Assembly (NCBI RefSeq): GCF_014698835.1
Contig: NZ_JACJTU010000042.1
Location: forward strand, 1 to 64,000
DNA: 64,000 nucleotides
Direction of reading: 5' to 3'
Source of the DNA: Nostoc paludosum FACHB-159
GTDB taxonomy: Bacteria > Cyanobacteriota > Cyanobacteriia > Cyanobacteriales > Nostocaceae
Position 1 is the first letter of the stretch. Each line of letters begins with the position of its first letter. Positions 1 through 8,673 of the stretch are shown here, one piece after another. The notes under the pieces were generated by a model that worked only from the letters and a program-made list of their open reading frames with translations, did no database searches and was not told the origin of the DNA. The position numbers and the translations under genes were made by a program.

Positions 1-107
1 AGTAATCCTGACCAACCTACGAATACAAAGCGATCGCGCTTGAGCCAGTCGTCTACTACGTCAAACCACCCTCTTGTACTTGGGGCGCGTCCAACTGCGA
101 TGGTCAT
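1..107 (-). CDS. psbD: Photosystem II D2 protein, N-terminal part only
   Basis: The first 35 codons of a gene that runs off the left edge. The reverse strand starts at the ATG ending at 107 and reads MTIAVGRAP, then TRGWFDVVDDWLKRDRFVF, the near-invariant stromal N-terminus of the D2 reaction-centre protein. D2 pairs with D1 and binds the P680 chlorophylls, pheophytin and the QA quinone in the thylakoid membrane. The catalytic and membrane parts lie outside the window. It is divergent from ycf4, with about 560 bp between the start codons. In cyanobacteria psbC often follows psbD, but that cannot be seen here. Confidence 0.93.
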   Translation of the reverse strand, partial: MTIAVGRAPSTRGWFDVVDDWLKRDRFVFVGWSGL

Positions 108-670
108 CGGACTAAAATCCTCTTTTTTTACTAAAATTGCAACGTTTTTGAACCAGCGCCACCTTAAAGCTTTGCTTTCTCAGCGACTGCTGTGAGGAAT
201 TAACGTTTTTTTGACAATTTCAACAGCCTATAAAGCTACTGAATTTCTGAGAACTTGCTGTCTAGTGAAGTCAGCATTTCTCAGAGCTATGCCATTACAC
301 GTACCACTGGCTAGTAACTTAGCTTGTGGTAACTTAATGATTCTTAACTTATCATATTAGTTCGGTTTTGGCCAGACACACGCAAGCGGATCGGGTATTC
401 AACACGAACGTATATTTATATATGAATATCAGAATTTTTACAATTTGACACAAGTTTTCTCAGAAATCTAAACAATTGTAATTGGGAATTGGGCATAGGG
501 TATGGGGCATTGGGCATTGGGAGTTAGGAGTGGGGAGTTAAGAGTTAGGAATTTTCTCCTCCTCATCCCCATCCGCCATGCCCTATGCCCCATGCCCTAA
601 TCCAGTTGCAATATATCCCGATTCAATGGCAGACTTTTAAAGAGAGTATCTCACAGGCAATGGTAGTTCA
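108..670. other. psbD-ycf4 divergent intergenic region with repeat cluster
   Basis: 563 bp without a gene I can support. It must hold the promoters of both divergent genes, but I cannot assign a clear -35/-10 pair. Positions about 491-597 are a short tandem repeat cluster (units like GGGCATTG and GGAGTTAG). Its left and right arms, GGGCATAGGG... and ...ATGCCCCATGCCC, are partly complementary and could form a long imperfect hairpin. The AT-rich part at 400-440 is a plausible promoter area, but this is only inference. Confidence 0.5.
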
Positions 671-1240
671 ATGACGGCATCAACAACGATTAACAAAGGC
701 GATCGCCTGCTACATCAAAACGTTCTCGGTTCTCGTCGGTTTAGTAACTACTGGTGGGCAACTATCGTTACCTTAGGAGCAACAGGCTTTCTACTGGCTG
801 GCATATCCAGTTACCTAAAAATTAATTTACTCATAGTTACCGATCCAACTCAACTGATATTCCTCCCTCAAGGATTGGTGATGGGATTATATGGCACTGC
901 TGGCTTGCTACTAGCCACGTACTTATGGTTAGTGATTTTATGGGATGTGGGAGGCGGTTACAACGAGTTTAATCAGGAAACCGGGACATTTAAAATATTT
1001 CGTTGGGGATTTCCTGGCAAAAACCGTCGCATTGAAATTGATGGTCGCATAGAAGATGTTCAGTCTGTGCGAATAGCTGTCAAAGAAGGTATTAATCCCC
1101 TTCGTGCCCTCTATCTCCGCGTTAAAAATCGGCGAGATATACCCCTAACAAGGGTTGGACAACCATTATCTTTAACAGAGTTAGAAACAGAAGGCGCAAA
1201 GCTAGCTCGCTTTTTGGGAGTATCGTTAGAAGGGCTTTGA
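671..1240 (+). CDS. ycf4: Photosystem I assembly protein Ycf4
   Basis: 189 residues, the usual length for Ycf4. It is a thylakoid membrane protein that acts as a scaffold in photosystem I assembly. Two hydrophobic segments are visible at about residues 27-50 and 66-95. A soluble C-terminal part follows, including WGFPGKNRRI and the ending LARFLGVSLEGL, which I recognise as family-typical. The ATG at 671 is used because the upstream ATG at 660 is out of frame. It is divergent from psbD, so photosystem genes flank this junction. A block of short repeats begins right after its stop codon. Confidence 0.9.
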   Translation: MTASTTINKGDRLLHQNVLGSRRFSNYWWATIVTLGATGFLLAGISSYLKINLLIVTDPTQLIFLPQGLVMGLYGTAGLLLATYLWLVILWDVGGGYNEFNQETGTFKIFRWGFPGKNRRIEIDGRIEDVQSVRIAVKEGINPLRALYLRVKNRRDIPLTRVGQPLSLTELETEGAKLARFLGVSLEGL

Positions 1241-1381
1241 GGGACTGGGTACTGGGGACTGGTGACTGGGGATTAGGGGATGGGGAGTAGGAGTGGGGAG
1301 ATGAGGGAGACAAACCAACTCAAAATTCAAAATTCACGCATTAAAAAACTTCTGCCTTCTGCCTCCTGCCTTCTGCCTCCT
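1241..1381. repeat. Short tandem repeats after ycf4
   Basis: Two repeat blocks lie between ycf4 and the cyclophilin gene. About 1241-1302 repeats GGGACTGG/GGGGACTGG-type units, and 1351-1381 is four copies of a TCTGCCT/CCTGCCT 7-mer. Both are typical interspersed 7-8 bp repeats of Nostocales genomes and do not look coding. Confidence 0.7.
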
Positions 1382-1444
1382 CTTTATCCAATGCTCAATT
1401 CCCTTTAAAAGGATAAGATACTTAAGTTGAATCAGTAACTAGCA

Positions 1445-2260
1445 ATGCGGTTGAAAATTTCACAATTTTTGCTTTCTGTTGCGATCGCCAGTGCCTTGAT
1501 GTTGGGAGCATGTTCAACACAGCAAGTCGCTTCTAATAGCACTTCTTCCCCAACATCGGCAGCTACCTCAAACGCAAGTGAGGCAACTACTAAGACAACT
1601 ACTGAAGCAACGCCTGTATCTCAAAGTACTAATGAGAGTGTTCCTGGATTCGCCAATTTACCAAGGCTCGAAGGCAAGGCTACTGTAGTACTTACAGTTA
1701 AAGGCTCACCGATTACTATCGAAGTAGACGGTACAAATGCCCCAATTACAGCTGGCAACTTTGTAGATTTAGTGCAAAGAGGTGTCTACAATGGCTTAGC
1801 TTTCCATAGAGTCGAACGCGGAACTCCAGAACAACCCCAGCCTTTTGTGGTTCAAGGCGGCGACCCTCAAAGCAAAGACCCAAATTTTCCCGTAGATCAA
1901 TTGGGAACGGGTAGTTATATTGACCCAAAAACGGGAAATGCTCGCTATATACCCTTAGAAATTAAGCCAAAAGGCTCAAATACACCGATTTACAATCAAA
2001 CATTTGATGCTACTGCTCAACCGGTTGTATTGCCCCATAAGCAAGGTGCGGTAGCAATGGCGCGATCGCAACAACCAGACTCTGCTTCTTCACAGTTTTA
2101 TTTTGCTCTAGCAGATATAGGATTCCTGGATGGTAAATACGCAGTATTTGGCAATGTTACTCAAGGCTTTGATGTAGTCAACAAAATTCAGCAAGGCGAT
2201 CGCATTGACTCTGCTAAAGTTACCCAAGGTGCCGAAAATTTGAAAACACCAGCACAGTAA
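1445..2260 (+). CDS. Peptidyl-prolyl cis-trans isomerase, cyclophilin type, lipoprotein
   Basis: 271 residues. Residues 1-23 form a lipoprotein signal with the lipobox LGAC, so Cys23 would be lipidated and the protein anchored at a membrane facing the periplasm or thylakoid lumen. A Ser/Thr/Ala-rich linker (about 24-70) follows, then a cyclophilin domain. Family motifs are visible: FHRVERG, VVQGGDP, AMARSQQPDSASSQFYF and GKYAVFGNVTQG. Cyclophilins catalyse cis-trans isomerisation of prolyl bonds in protein folding. It stands alone between repeat blocks, so it is probably its own transcription unit. The client protein is unknown. Confidence 0.88.
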   Translation: MRLKISQFLLSVAIASALMLGACSTQQVASNSTSSPTSAATSNASEATTKTTTEATPVSQSTNESVPGFANLPRLEGKATVVLTVKGSPITIEVDGTNAPITAGNFVDLVQRGVYNGLAFHRVERGTPEQPQPFVVQGGDPQSKDPNFPVDQLGTGSYIDPKTGNARYIPLEIKPKGSNTPIYNQTFDATAQPVVLPHKQGAVAMARSQQPDSASSQFYFALADIGFLDGKYAVFGNVTQGFDVVNKIQQGDRIDSAKVTQGAENLKTPAQ

Positions 2261-2308
2261 GAGGATAGAAAGCAGAGGGGACAAGGAGAATAATTCATCA
2301 CTCTTGTA

Positions 2309-2330
2309 GAGACGCGATTCATCGCGTCTC
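2309..2330. repeat. Palindrome of the GAGACGCGAT family
   Basis: Two perfect 10-bp arms GAGACGCGAT/ATCGCGTCTC separated by 2 bp. It lies between the cyclophilin and ketoacyl synthase genes, where it may also act as a weak hairpin. It is one of at least eight relatives in the window. Confidence 0.75.
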
Positions 2331-2345
2331 CTAATTCCCAAATTT

Positions 2346-3551
2346 GTGAAAGTAGTTGTTACTGGTATTGGTCTAGTTTCTGCTTTGGGTGGAAGTTTAG
2401 AGGAAAGTTGGCAAAATTTGCTAGCAGGTAAATCTGGAATTAGATTACTTCAACCATTTCCAGAACTTAGACCATTTCCTATGGGTTTGATTGGTCAAAA
2501 GCCAACTGATTTGGCAATGCTAACTCAGTTGGTTGTTACTTCTGCTTTGCAAGATGCTGGCTTATTTCCACCTTTAGCGGATTGTGCTGTAGTTATTGGC
2601 TCAAGTCGCTCTCATCAAGCATCTTGGGAAGTCTTGGCGCGGCAGATGTATGAGGACACAGCCACTGAAAAAGACGCACAGAATTTCTCCTCGTCCCCGC
2701 GTCCCCGTGTCCCCGCGTCATGTTTAGAAAATTGGCTTGATACATTGCCTCACATGAACGCTATCGCCACTGCGCGACAAATTGGTGCGTCTGGGATAGT
2801 CTTGGCGCCAATGGTAGCTTGTGCTACTGGAATTTTATCTATTGCCCAAGCAGCTTTACTTATACAAACTGGGCAATGTCAAAGAGCGATCGCAGGCGCA
2901 GTGGAAGCACCAATTACACCTTTGACTTTGGCAGGATTTCAGCAGATGGGTGCTTTGGCAAAAACTGGCGCTTATCCTTTTGATGTCCATCGAGAAGGCT
3001 TAGTTTTGGGCGAAGGCGCAGCTGTGTTTGTCTTGGAATCAGCAGAGTTGGCAAAACAGCGTCAAGCAAAAGTGTATGGTGAAATTCTCGGTTTCGGCTT
3101 AACCAACGACGCATATCATACTAATTCTCCCGAACCTGAGGGAAAAAGTGCGATCGCTGCTATCAAACAATGTCTAGAACGTAGTTGTTTATCGCCAGCT
3201 GATATTAATTACATTCATGCTCATGGCACAGCTACCCAGCTAAATGACCAAATGGAGAGCATGGTAATCCAGCATTTGTTTCCCCAAGGCGTAGCAGTTA
3301 GCTCCACTAAGGGAAGCTCAGGTCATACACTTGGAGCATCTGGAGCCTTAGGTATGGCATTTTCGCTGATGGCTTTAAAGCATCAAATATTACCGCCTTG
3401 CGTTGGCTTGCAACAACCAGAGTTTGATTTAAACTTAATTACAGCAGCAAATCTCAGTAATATTAGCCATGCTTTATGTTTGAGTTTTGGCTTTGGTGGA
3501 CAGAATGCAGCGATCGCTTTAGGAAAGCGATTGTCTAATGGCAACTTTTAA
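2346..3551 (+). CDS. Beta-ketoacyl-ACP synthase (FabF-like)
   Basis: 401 residues, GTG start at 2346. A thiolase-fold condensing enzyme that joins malonyl-ACP to an acyl chain. The catalytic triad is visible: Cys in VACATGI (about residue 158), His in HAHGTATQ (about 294) and His in GSSGHTLGA (about 327). The glycine-rich C-terminal FGFGGQNA motif is present. The sequence is shorter and more divergent than primary FabF, so it may be a secondary enzyme for specialised lipid or polyketide-like chains; the substrate is unknown. The loop at about residues 110-125 contains an in-frame 8-bp tandem repeat coding SSPRPRVPAS. No acyl carrier protein gene is adjacent. Confidence 0.85.
   Translation: MKVVVTGIGLVSALGGSLEESWQNLLAGKSGIRLLQPFPELRPFPMGLIGQKPTDLAMLTQLVVTSALQDAGLFPPLADCAVVIGSSRSHQASWEVLARQMYEDTATEKDAQNFSSSPRPRVPASCLENWLDTLPHMNAIATARQIGASGIVLAPMVACATGILSIAQAALLIQTGQCQRAIAGAVEAPITPLTLAGFQQMGALAKTGAYPFDVHREGLVLGEGAAVFVLESAELAKQRQAKVYGEILGFGLTNDAYHTNSPEPEGKSAIAAIKQCLERSCLSPADINYIHAHGTATQLNDQMESMVIQHLFPQGVAVSSTKGSSGHTLGASGALGMAFSLMALKHQILPPCVGLQQPEFDLNLITAANLSNISHALCLSFGFGGQNAAIALGKRLSNGNF
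2693..2716 (+). repeat. In-frame GTCCCCGY tandem repeat inside the ketoacyl synthase
   Basis: Three adjacent 8-bp units (GTCCCCGC, GTCCCCGT, GTCCCCGC), 24 bp in total, so the reading frame is kept. It encodes a Ser/Pro/Arg stretch in a predicted surface loop. The same type of unit is otherwise intergenic in Nostocales. Confidence 0.75.
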
Positions 3552-3574
3552 TGCATATCTTCTTCAAGAAAACT

Positions 3575-3588
3575 GTAACAAAAACTAC
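3575..3588 (+). promoter_or_regulatory. Candidate NtcA site upstream of glutamate dehydrogenase
   Basis: GTA-N8-TAC, the consensus of the cyanobacterial nitrogen regulator NtcA, about 87 bp before the gdhA start. A -10-like TAAGCT lies about 28 bp downstream, further than the usual 22-23 bp, so an activator role is doubtful. The motif is also frequent by chance. Confidence 0.3.
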
Positions 3589-3675
3589 AAAATTCCTATT
3601 TTTCTAAAAAAGAGGGTAAGCTAGGCAATATATAAGATCCGGTTCGCGCAAAGACCGCGATTGGGAGAAAATTTT

Positions 3676-4965
3676 ATGACTTTAGCATCTGTGTTGCCGT
3701 TGGAACCTGCTTCTCCAGCGCATATTTGTCCATTCGATCAAGCCTGTAGTTACCTCGAAGCTGCGGCTAAGGAATTAAGGTTAGATCCGGGATTGATAGA
3801 AATTCTCAGCCATCCACGCAAAGTGGTAACAGTTTCAGTTCCTGTGAAACTAGATAACGGAGAAATAAAAGTTTTCGCTGGACATCGGGTGCAGCACTCT
3901 GATGTTTTAGGCCCCTACAAAGGTGGAATACGTTATCATCCGGCTGTGACATTGCGGGAAGTTTCAGCCCTAGCAATGCTAATGACTTGGAAATGTGCCC
4001 TATTGGGTATTCCTTACGGTGGCGGTAAGGGTGGTATTGCGATCGATCCAAAACGTTATAGTGTTGGGGAACTAGAACGGATCAGCCGTCGTTATATCAG
4101 CGAGTTAATTAAAGATATTGGGCCTTCCGTCGATATTCCTGCACCAGACATGGGTACTTCTGCCCGTGAAATGGCTTGGATGATGGATACTTACTCCGTG
4201 AATGTCGGTCATGCTGTACCAGGGGTTGTCACTGGGAAGCCGCTTTCTGTCGGTGGTTCCAGAGGACGGGAAATGGCAACTGGGCGCGGGGCGATGATTA
4301 TTGTACGAGAAGCGCTAGCAGACCAAGGTAAATCTTTGGTGGGAGTGCGAGTAGCCATCCAAGGTTTTGGTAATGTTGGCGGTGCGGCAGCTGAATTACT
4401 ATATGAAGCGGGAGCGAAAATTATCGCTGTTTCTACGAGTACTGGGGGACTATTTTCCGAAGATGGTCTTGATATTCCCAAGTTAAAAGTCTACGCCGCC
4501 GAAAATCACAAGAGTATAGTCGGTTTTCCAGAAGCAGTAGCAATTAGCAATGCAGATTTATTAACTTTGCCTTGCGATGTCTTGATACCAGCAGCTTTGG
4601 AGAACCAAATCACTGAAGAAAATGCGAATCAGGTGCAAGCGCAGATTGTTGCGGAAGCGGCTAACGGCCCGGTGACTCTTGAGGCTAGCTTGTCCTTAGA
4701 GGCGCGGGGTGTGACGGTGCTACCAGATATTTTGGCCAATGCTGGCGGTGTAGTAGTGAGTTATTTGGAATGGGTGCAGGGTCTTTCTTACGTATTTTGG
4801 GATGAAGAACGTGTCAACCGCGAAATGGAACATTTGATGGTGCACGCTTACCGCCAAGTGATTCAGCAGTCGAAGAAACGGCAAGTTTCTTTGAGGTTGG
4901 CAGCTTATACACTGGGAGTAGGTAGAGTGGCTCAAGCCCTGACTGACAGGGGTCTTTATCCTTAA
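3676..4965 (+). CDS. gdhA: Glutamate dehydrogenase (Glu/Leu/Phe/Val dehydrogenase family)
   Basis: 429 residues from the ATG at 3676. An in-frame TTG at 3661 exists, but the GGGAGA at 3663-3668 fits as ribosome binding site for the ATG. The enzyme interconverts glutamate and 2-oxoglutarate plus ammonium in the cytoplasm. Visible motifs: KGGIRYHP (about 82), the active-site PYGGGKGGI (about 113-121), PAPDMGT with the catalytic Asp (about 155-161), and the dinucleotide-binding GFGNVG (about 230). The length fits hexameric GDH of the NAD(P) type. A GTA-N8-TAC box upstream suggests possible nitrogen control. It is monocistronic and convergent with the next gene, with a perfect palindrome between them. 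Confidence 0.9.
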   Translation: MTLASVLPLEPASPAHICPFDQACSYLEAAAKELRLDPGLIEILSHPRKVVTVSVPVKLDNGEIKVFAGHRVQHSDVLGPYKGGIRYHPAVTLREVSALAMLMTWKCALLGIPYGGGKGGIAIDPKRYSVGELERISRRYISELIKDIGPSVDIPAPDMGTSAREMAWMMDTYSVNVGHAVPGVVTGKPLSVGGSRGREMATGRGAMIIVREALADQGKSLVGVRVAIQGFGNVGGAAAELLYEAGAKIIAVSTSTGGLFSEDGLDIPKLKVYAAENHKSIVGFPEAVAISNADLLTLPCDVLIPAALENQITEENANQVQAQIVAEAANGPVTLEASLSLEARGVTVLPDILANAGGVVVSYLEWVQGLSYVFWDEERVNREMEHLMVHAYRQVIQQSKKRQVSLRLAAYTLGVGRVAQALTDRGLYP

Positions 4966-5010
4966 GGTTTAGGAATATGCAACGGTTTTCAATTAAATAG
5001 ACGATATGAG

Positions 5011-5036
5011 TAGGGGCACAATATATTGTGCCCCTA
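5011..5036. terminator. 26-bp perfect palindrome between convergent genes
   Basis: TAGGGGCACAATA joined directly to its reverse complement, between the convergent gdhA and Gfo/Idh/MocA genes. The position suits a bidirectional terminator, but there is no clear T tract. It may be an interspersed repeat as well. Confidence 0.5.
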
Positions 5037-5082
5037 CAATAACTTTTGATTTGTGTGTGTCAAAGATACTTAAGCTTGATGA

Positions 5083-6198
5083 CTAACCAGAAGGTGTAGC
5101 AGCATGAATTAAGTCTGGACTTTCGCCAGCAGGAGGACGCTTAATACTTTGAGATGATGTGGGACGTTGATGGCGAGCGCGAGTTTCTATTTTTACGGGT
5201 TGACCAATCTTAATTGACTCGTAAAGCGCTTGAATGATACTAACATCAATCAACCCTTCAATCCCAGATGGTTCTGGATCTTTATCTTCAAGAATACAAT
5301 TAGAGAAGTAAGTGAATTCAGCTGCTAATTGATCGCGATCTTCAAAGGTACGCTCTTGAGTCTCACCATTAATTGTTAAGTAATGCTTGATTTCTCCCTG
5401 CCAAGGATAGGCAGGTTGTACTCGCAGATCTCCTTTAGTACCTACAATTTGATAAGTTGCAACACTAGCTGCCCCAAAGCTACAGGTAAAGGTTGCCAAT
5501 CGTTCATTGGGGAAACGTAAGATGACACTAGTCATTTCTTCAACTTCGCTGAAGCGTTGTTCTCCCTTATTAGCAGCTACAGCAAATACTTCGATTGGTT
5601 CATCTTGAAATAGATAACGCGCAGCATTAATACAGTAAATGCCAATGTCGTCGAGCGTTCCACCACCTGTTACATTTCGTAGACGAATATTCCCTTCTTG
5701 TACTTGTTGAGTAAAAACAGAATTGAAAATTCGTGGTTCGCCAATTTGCTTTGAACGGAGAATTTCTACCGCTTGTAAATTTGCTTCTTCCAAATGTAAG
5801 CGGTAGGCAATCATCAGTTTCACGCCGTTATCATTGGCAGCTTTAATCATTTCCTCACATTCTTGTTCGGTGACAGCCATTGGCTTTTCACACAACACAT
5901 GAATTGCCTGATTAGCAGCCCGTACAACGTATTCACGATGCAAGTGATTGGGCAAGGCAATATAAACTGCATCAACCTCACCACTTGTCAGACAGTTTTC
6001 ATACTCTTCGTATGAATAAGTCAGTTTTATGCCGTACTTTTTGCTCAATTCTTCTCTTTTAGTGGGGTCATCAGAGACTAGTGCAACTAATTCTGAGTTT
6101 TCCGCGTGGGCAAAGGAAGGTAAAGCAGCATCTTGAGCAAACCAACCTAAACCAACAACAGCATAACGAATTTTACGCTTACCATTTGTAGCAGTCAT
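5083..6198 (-). CDS. Gfo/Idh/MocA family NAD(P)-dependent oxidoreductase
   Basis: 371 residues. An N-terminal Rossmann fold begins with YAVVGLGWFAQDAALPSF (about 12-29). It carries the family motif EKPMAVT (about 100-106), with the conserved Lys that contributes to catalysis. The C-terminal alpha/beta domain includes GGGTLDDIGIYCINAARY. Such enzymes oxidise or reduce sugars and cyclitols (glucose-fructose oxidoreductase and inositol dehydrogenase relatives); the substrate cannot be read from sequence. No signal peptide is seen, so it is probably cytoplasmic. The last 25 residues are low-complexity and poorly conserved-looking. No sugar genes are adjacent. Confidence 0.87.
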   Translation of the reverse strand: MTATNGKRKIRYAVVGLGWFAQDAALPSFAHAENSELVALVSDDPTKREELSKKYGIKLTYSYEEYENCLTSGEVDAVYIALPNHLHREYVVRAANQAIHVLCEKPMAVTEQECEEMIKAANDNGVKLMIAYRLHLEEANLQAVEILRSKQIGEPRIFNSVFTQQVQEGNIRLRNVTGGGTLDDIGIYCINAARYLFQDEPIEVFAVAANKGEQRFSEVEEMTSVILRFPNERLATFTCSFGAASVATYQIVGTKGDLRVQPAYPWQGEIKHYLTINGETQERTFEDRDQLAAEFTYFSNCILEDKDPEPSGIEGLIDVSIIQALYESIKIGQPVKIETRARHQRPTSSQSIKRPPAGESPDLIHAATPSG

Positions 6199-6388
6199 TT
6201 TTGTACCTATTGATGAACAAATTTTGTGAATTTTAATGGACTAGCTATCAAAAAAATCTCGAATAAATAGCATTCCAAGTGGAAGACGAATAAATGTAAA
6301 GACACCAGATTGAGATTTACTGGTGCTTGCGAGTCGAGGTTTTAATTGTTTACAAGACTGATTTTGATGTGGAATTCTGAATGTTACA

Positions 6389-6862
6389 TTATCTCGCTAA
6401 GGCGGCTTCAATTTCTGGTTCTAATTGAGCTTTAGTTTTCTGAAATTCCTGACCTAATTCAGTTAGCTCTTGCTCATCCATACACTCGCGGACAGCAGCA
6501 AAAATTTCGCTTTCTTCCTCTTCCACATGGTACTGAACTGCTTCTTTTAATTCACTCATTTTTTCTTTAAACTCAGGAGCAGTAGGCTTAAGAACCTTAA
6601 TTTCTTCCAAAATTAAAGAAACTTCTTCATGCTCTTCTTCAGCTTCTTCAACATATTGTTCAGTTTCATCGTATTCTCGCAAAGCTGGGTAGAAGACTAA
6701 TTCTTCAGTTCTAGCATGTAAATTCAGTGCTTTATATAGTTGATTGAAGTGTTCTTGTAATTTACTTCCCTTCGCTTTTTCAGCTTGTGCAAAAAGTTGC
6801 TCAACTTGACGATGCTCTGCTTCAATTAGTGAGAGAATGTCTGTTGCTTTAGTCTTAGCCAT
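6389..6862 (-). CDS. Hemerythrin domain protein
   Basis: 157 residues, a four-helix bundle rich in Glu. Metal-ligand candidates follow the HHE pattern: EAEHRQVEQLF (about 14-24), LHARTEELVFYP (about 52-63), EEHEEVSLI (about 80-88) and YHVEEEESEIF (about 111-121). Hemerythrins bind a di-iron centre and sense or hold oxygen, NO or iron. This small stand-alone form is common in cyanobacteria, with no fixed assigned role. The gene is monocistronic and divergent from the DUF29 gene, about 240 bp apart. Confidence 0.85.
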   Translation of the reverse strand: MAKTKATDILSLIEAEHRQVEQLFAQAEKAKGSKLQEHFNQLYKALNLHARTEELVFYPALREYDETEQYVEEAEEEHEEVSLILEEIKVLKPTAPEFKEKMSELKEAVQYHVEEEESEIFAAVRECMDEQELTELGQEFQKTKAQLEPEIEAALAR

Positions 6863-7100
6863 TTTTATCCCTCAGTAATAATCGATTTATAGGGCTGAAA
6901 ATGTAGAGGTCGAACTATAGGTTCTCGTAATATTCTCAAAAATTTGACAAATTAAAACCTCATTCTTTTAGTAAGCTTTTGTTTAGACTTAAGGAATATT
7001 TATGGCATTGCAGCTTGACTGAAATTCATAACCTCGGCATGAGGGATAATGAGTATGTAGTATTAGCAGCCACAACTACTACTAGGAGCTAAACAAGTTT

Positions 7101-7565
7101 ATGGTGATACAAATACAACCAACAACTCAGACTTTATACGACCAAGATTATTACCTTTGGCTGAGGACAACAATCAATCAACTTCGCGCAGGACAGTTTT
7201 CTGCTGTGGATTTAGATAATTTGCTCGAAGAATTAGAAACTATGGGTAGAAGCGAAAAGCGAGGGATAAAAAGTTTGTTGATTCGACTTTTTGAACATCT
7301 GCTTAAGCTTACATACTGGGATAGAGAACGGGAGCGAAATGAAGGGCATTGGAAGGGTGAAATTAGGACATTTCGTAGAGAGATTAAGGAGCGACTCAAA
7401 GAGAGTCCTAGTCTTAAGCCTTACATTTTAGAAATATTTGATGAATGTTATCAAGATGCAAGGACAGAAGCAAGCGATCGCTCTCAACTAGCTATTGACA
7501 TATTCCCCGTGATACCCATTGGCTCTTTAGAACAAATTTTAGATGAAAATTGGTTTCCTGAGTGA
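7101..7565 (+). CDS. DUF29 family protein
   Basis: 154 residues. It has the characteristic start of DUF29 proteins, LYDQDYYLWLRTTINQLRAG, followed by DLDNLLEELETMGRSEKRGI and LIRLFEHLLKLTYW. This family has many paralogues in filamentous cyanobacteria and no proven function. The sequence is all-helical in appearance, soluble and without a signal peptide. The ATG at 7101 follows an AGGAGC box at 7082-7087. Confidence 0.85.
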   Translation: MVIQIQPTTQTLYDQDYYLWLRTTINQLRAGQFSAVDLDNLLEELETMGRSEKRGIKSLLIRLFEHLLKLTYWDRERERNEGHWKGEIRTFRREIKERLKESPSLKPYILEIFDECYQDARTEASDRSQLAIDIFPVIPIGSLEQILDENWFPE

Positions 7566-7763
7566 TGCCATTTGGCAAATATCACAATAATTAAACACCA
7601 GGCTAACTCAATGCCCGACTCAACGATGCATGGCTAAATTTAAATGTTCTGCCTATTCTCTAACGAAAGATTTAGTTTAAACATAAGTAACCACTTATTG
7701 CTTCTCTACCAAACCCGATTAAAATAAATACGCAACTTGGGTTTCCATAGGAGTTATCCAGCC

Positions 7764-8426
7764 GTGCAGCCGGACTTAATAGGCTTGGAAATTAGTAAAG
7801 GGGAACTGAGACGCTTGACTGGGTTCGACCCAGAAGACGTTTTTCGACCCTCTGTTTTGCGAGATCGCAAGAAGCGATTAGGGTTTTTGATTAATGAAAT
7901 GCTGGTGACGCTGGCGCTAACGCCAATTATCGTTGGCTTTGTTTATGCGTTTATTATTTTGCCAACAATTGGGTCTTCAATTAAATTCGGAATTCTTTTA
8001 CTAATTCTAGTGCCAATCCCGATATTGGTGGGGCGATCGCTCTGGCGACAGTTGACCTTTCCTGAAGCACTGACAATACTTTTAGATGAAGTTGATAAAT
8101 ATCATGACCTGGTTAGCGCCATAGATATTAATGACCAATTGGCAGCATCAGGAAACGTAGAAAGCAATATCCATGACCGAGATCGAGTCACAGCCGCCTT
8201 GCAACTAATTCGAGAAGATTTAGTCCGCGCTCTGAAAACGGAACGAATTTTGCGAGATAATAAAAATTTGCTTGCTAGTAATCAAGAGTTATTTGTCAAT
8301 AATTTAGCTAGTCTCCAAGCTTTACAAGTTAGTAGTCAAGCAGGTGAATACGCTCAACTTTTAAATCAATCATTGCAGATTGCGATCGATGTGCAAGCAG
8401 AAATTAGAAAATTGCACAAAAGTTGA
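7764..8426 (+). CDS. Two-TM membrane protein of unknown function
   Basis: I do not recognise the family. The GTG at 7764 is preferred over the upstream TTG at 7737, because AGGAG at 7749-7753 lies 10 bp before it. This gives 220 residues. Two hydrophobic segments occur at about residues 45-68 and 73-95. A long helical region with coiled-coil-like spacing follows (about 105-220), rich in Asn, Leu and Gln. The topology suggests a membrane anchor with a cytoplasmic or periplasmic helical domain. Neighbours give no functional hint. Confidence 0.75.
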   Translation: MQPDLIGLEISKGELRRLTGFDPEDVFRPSVLRDRKKRLGFLINEMLVTLALTPIIVGFVYAFIILPTIGSSIKFGILLLILVPIPILVGRSLWRQLTFPEALTILLDEVDKYHDLVSAIDINDQLAASGNVESNIHDRDRVTAALQLIREDLVRALKTERILRDNKNLLASNQELFVNNLASLQALQVSSQAGEYAQLLNQSLQIAIDVQAEIRKLHKS

Positions 8427-8453
8427 GTTGAGTTTTTCTCGGCTGATGTATGA

Positions 8454-8562
8454 CAAGAGGCAAGAGGCAAGAGGCAATAGGCAATAGGCAATAGGCTTTA
8501 AGTCTCTTGGCGCTGGGGTTTTACCATCAGTTTATGTTCTCAACTATGGTTCAACTGCTATA
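8454..8562 (+). repeat. TATAGCA/TGCTATA element, copy a
   Basis: The left part is CAAGAGG x3 then CAATAGG x3. The right part, TTTTACC...GTTTATGTTCTCAACTATGG, ends in TGCTATA. The right half matches the copies at 12946-13038 and 20504-20610 closely; the left terminus is decayed (TGTATGA). Confidence 0.7.
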
Positions 8563-8673
8563 TTTCCTAAAAAAACCATCGCCTGATTGACCAATAATTC
8601 CTTGATGATAACAGCCCCCATAGCTTTGTGAAATCAATCCAAAATCCAAAATCTAAAATCCAAAATCATCTCA

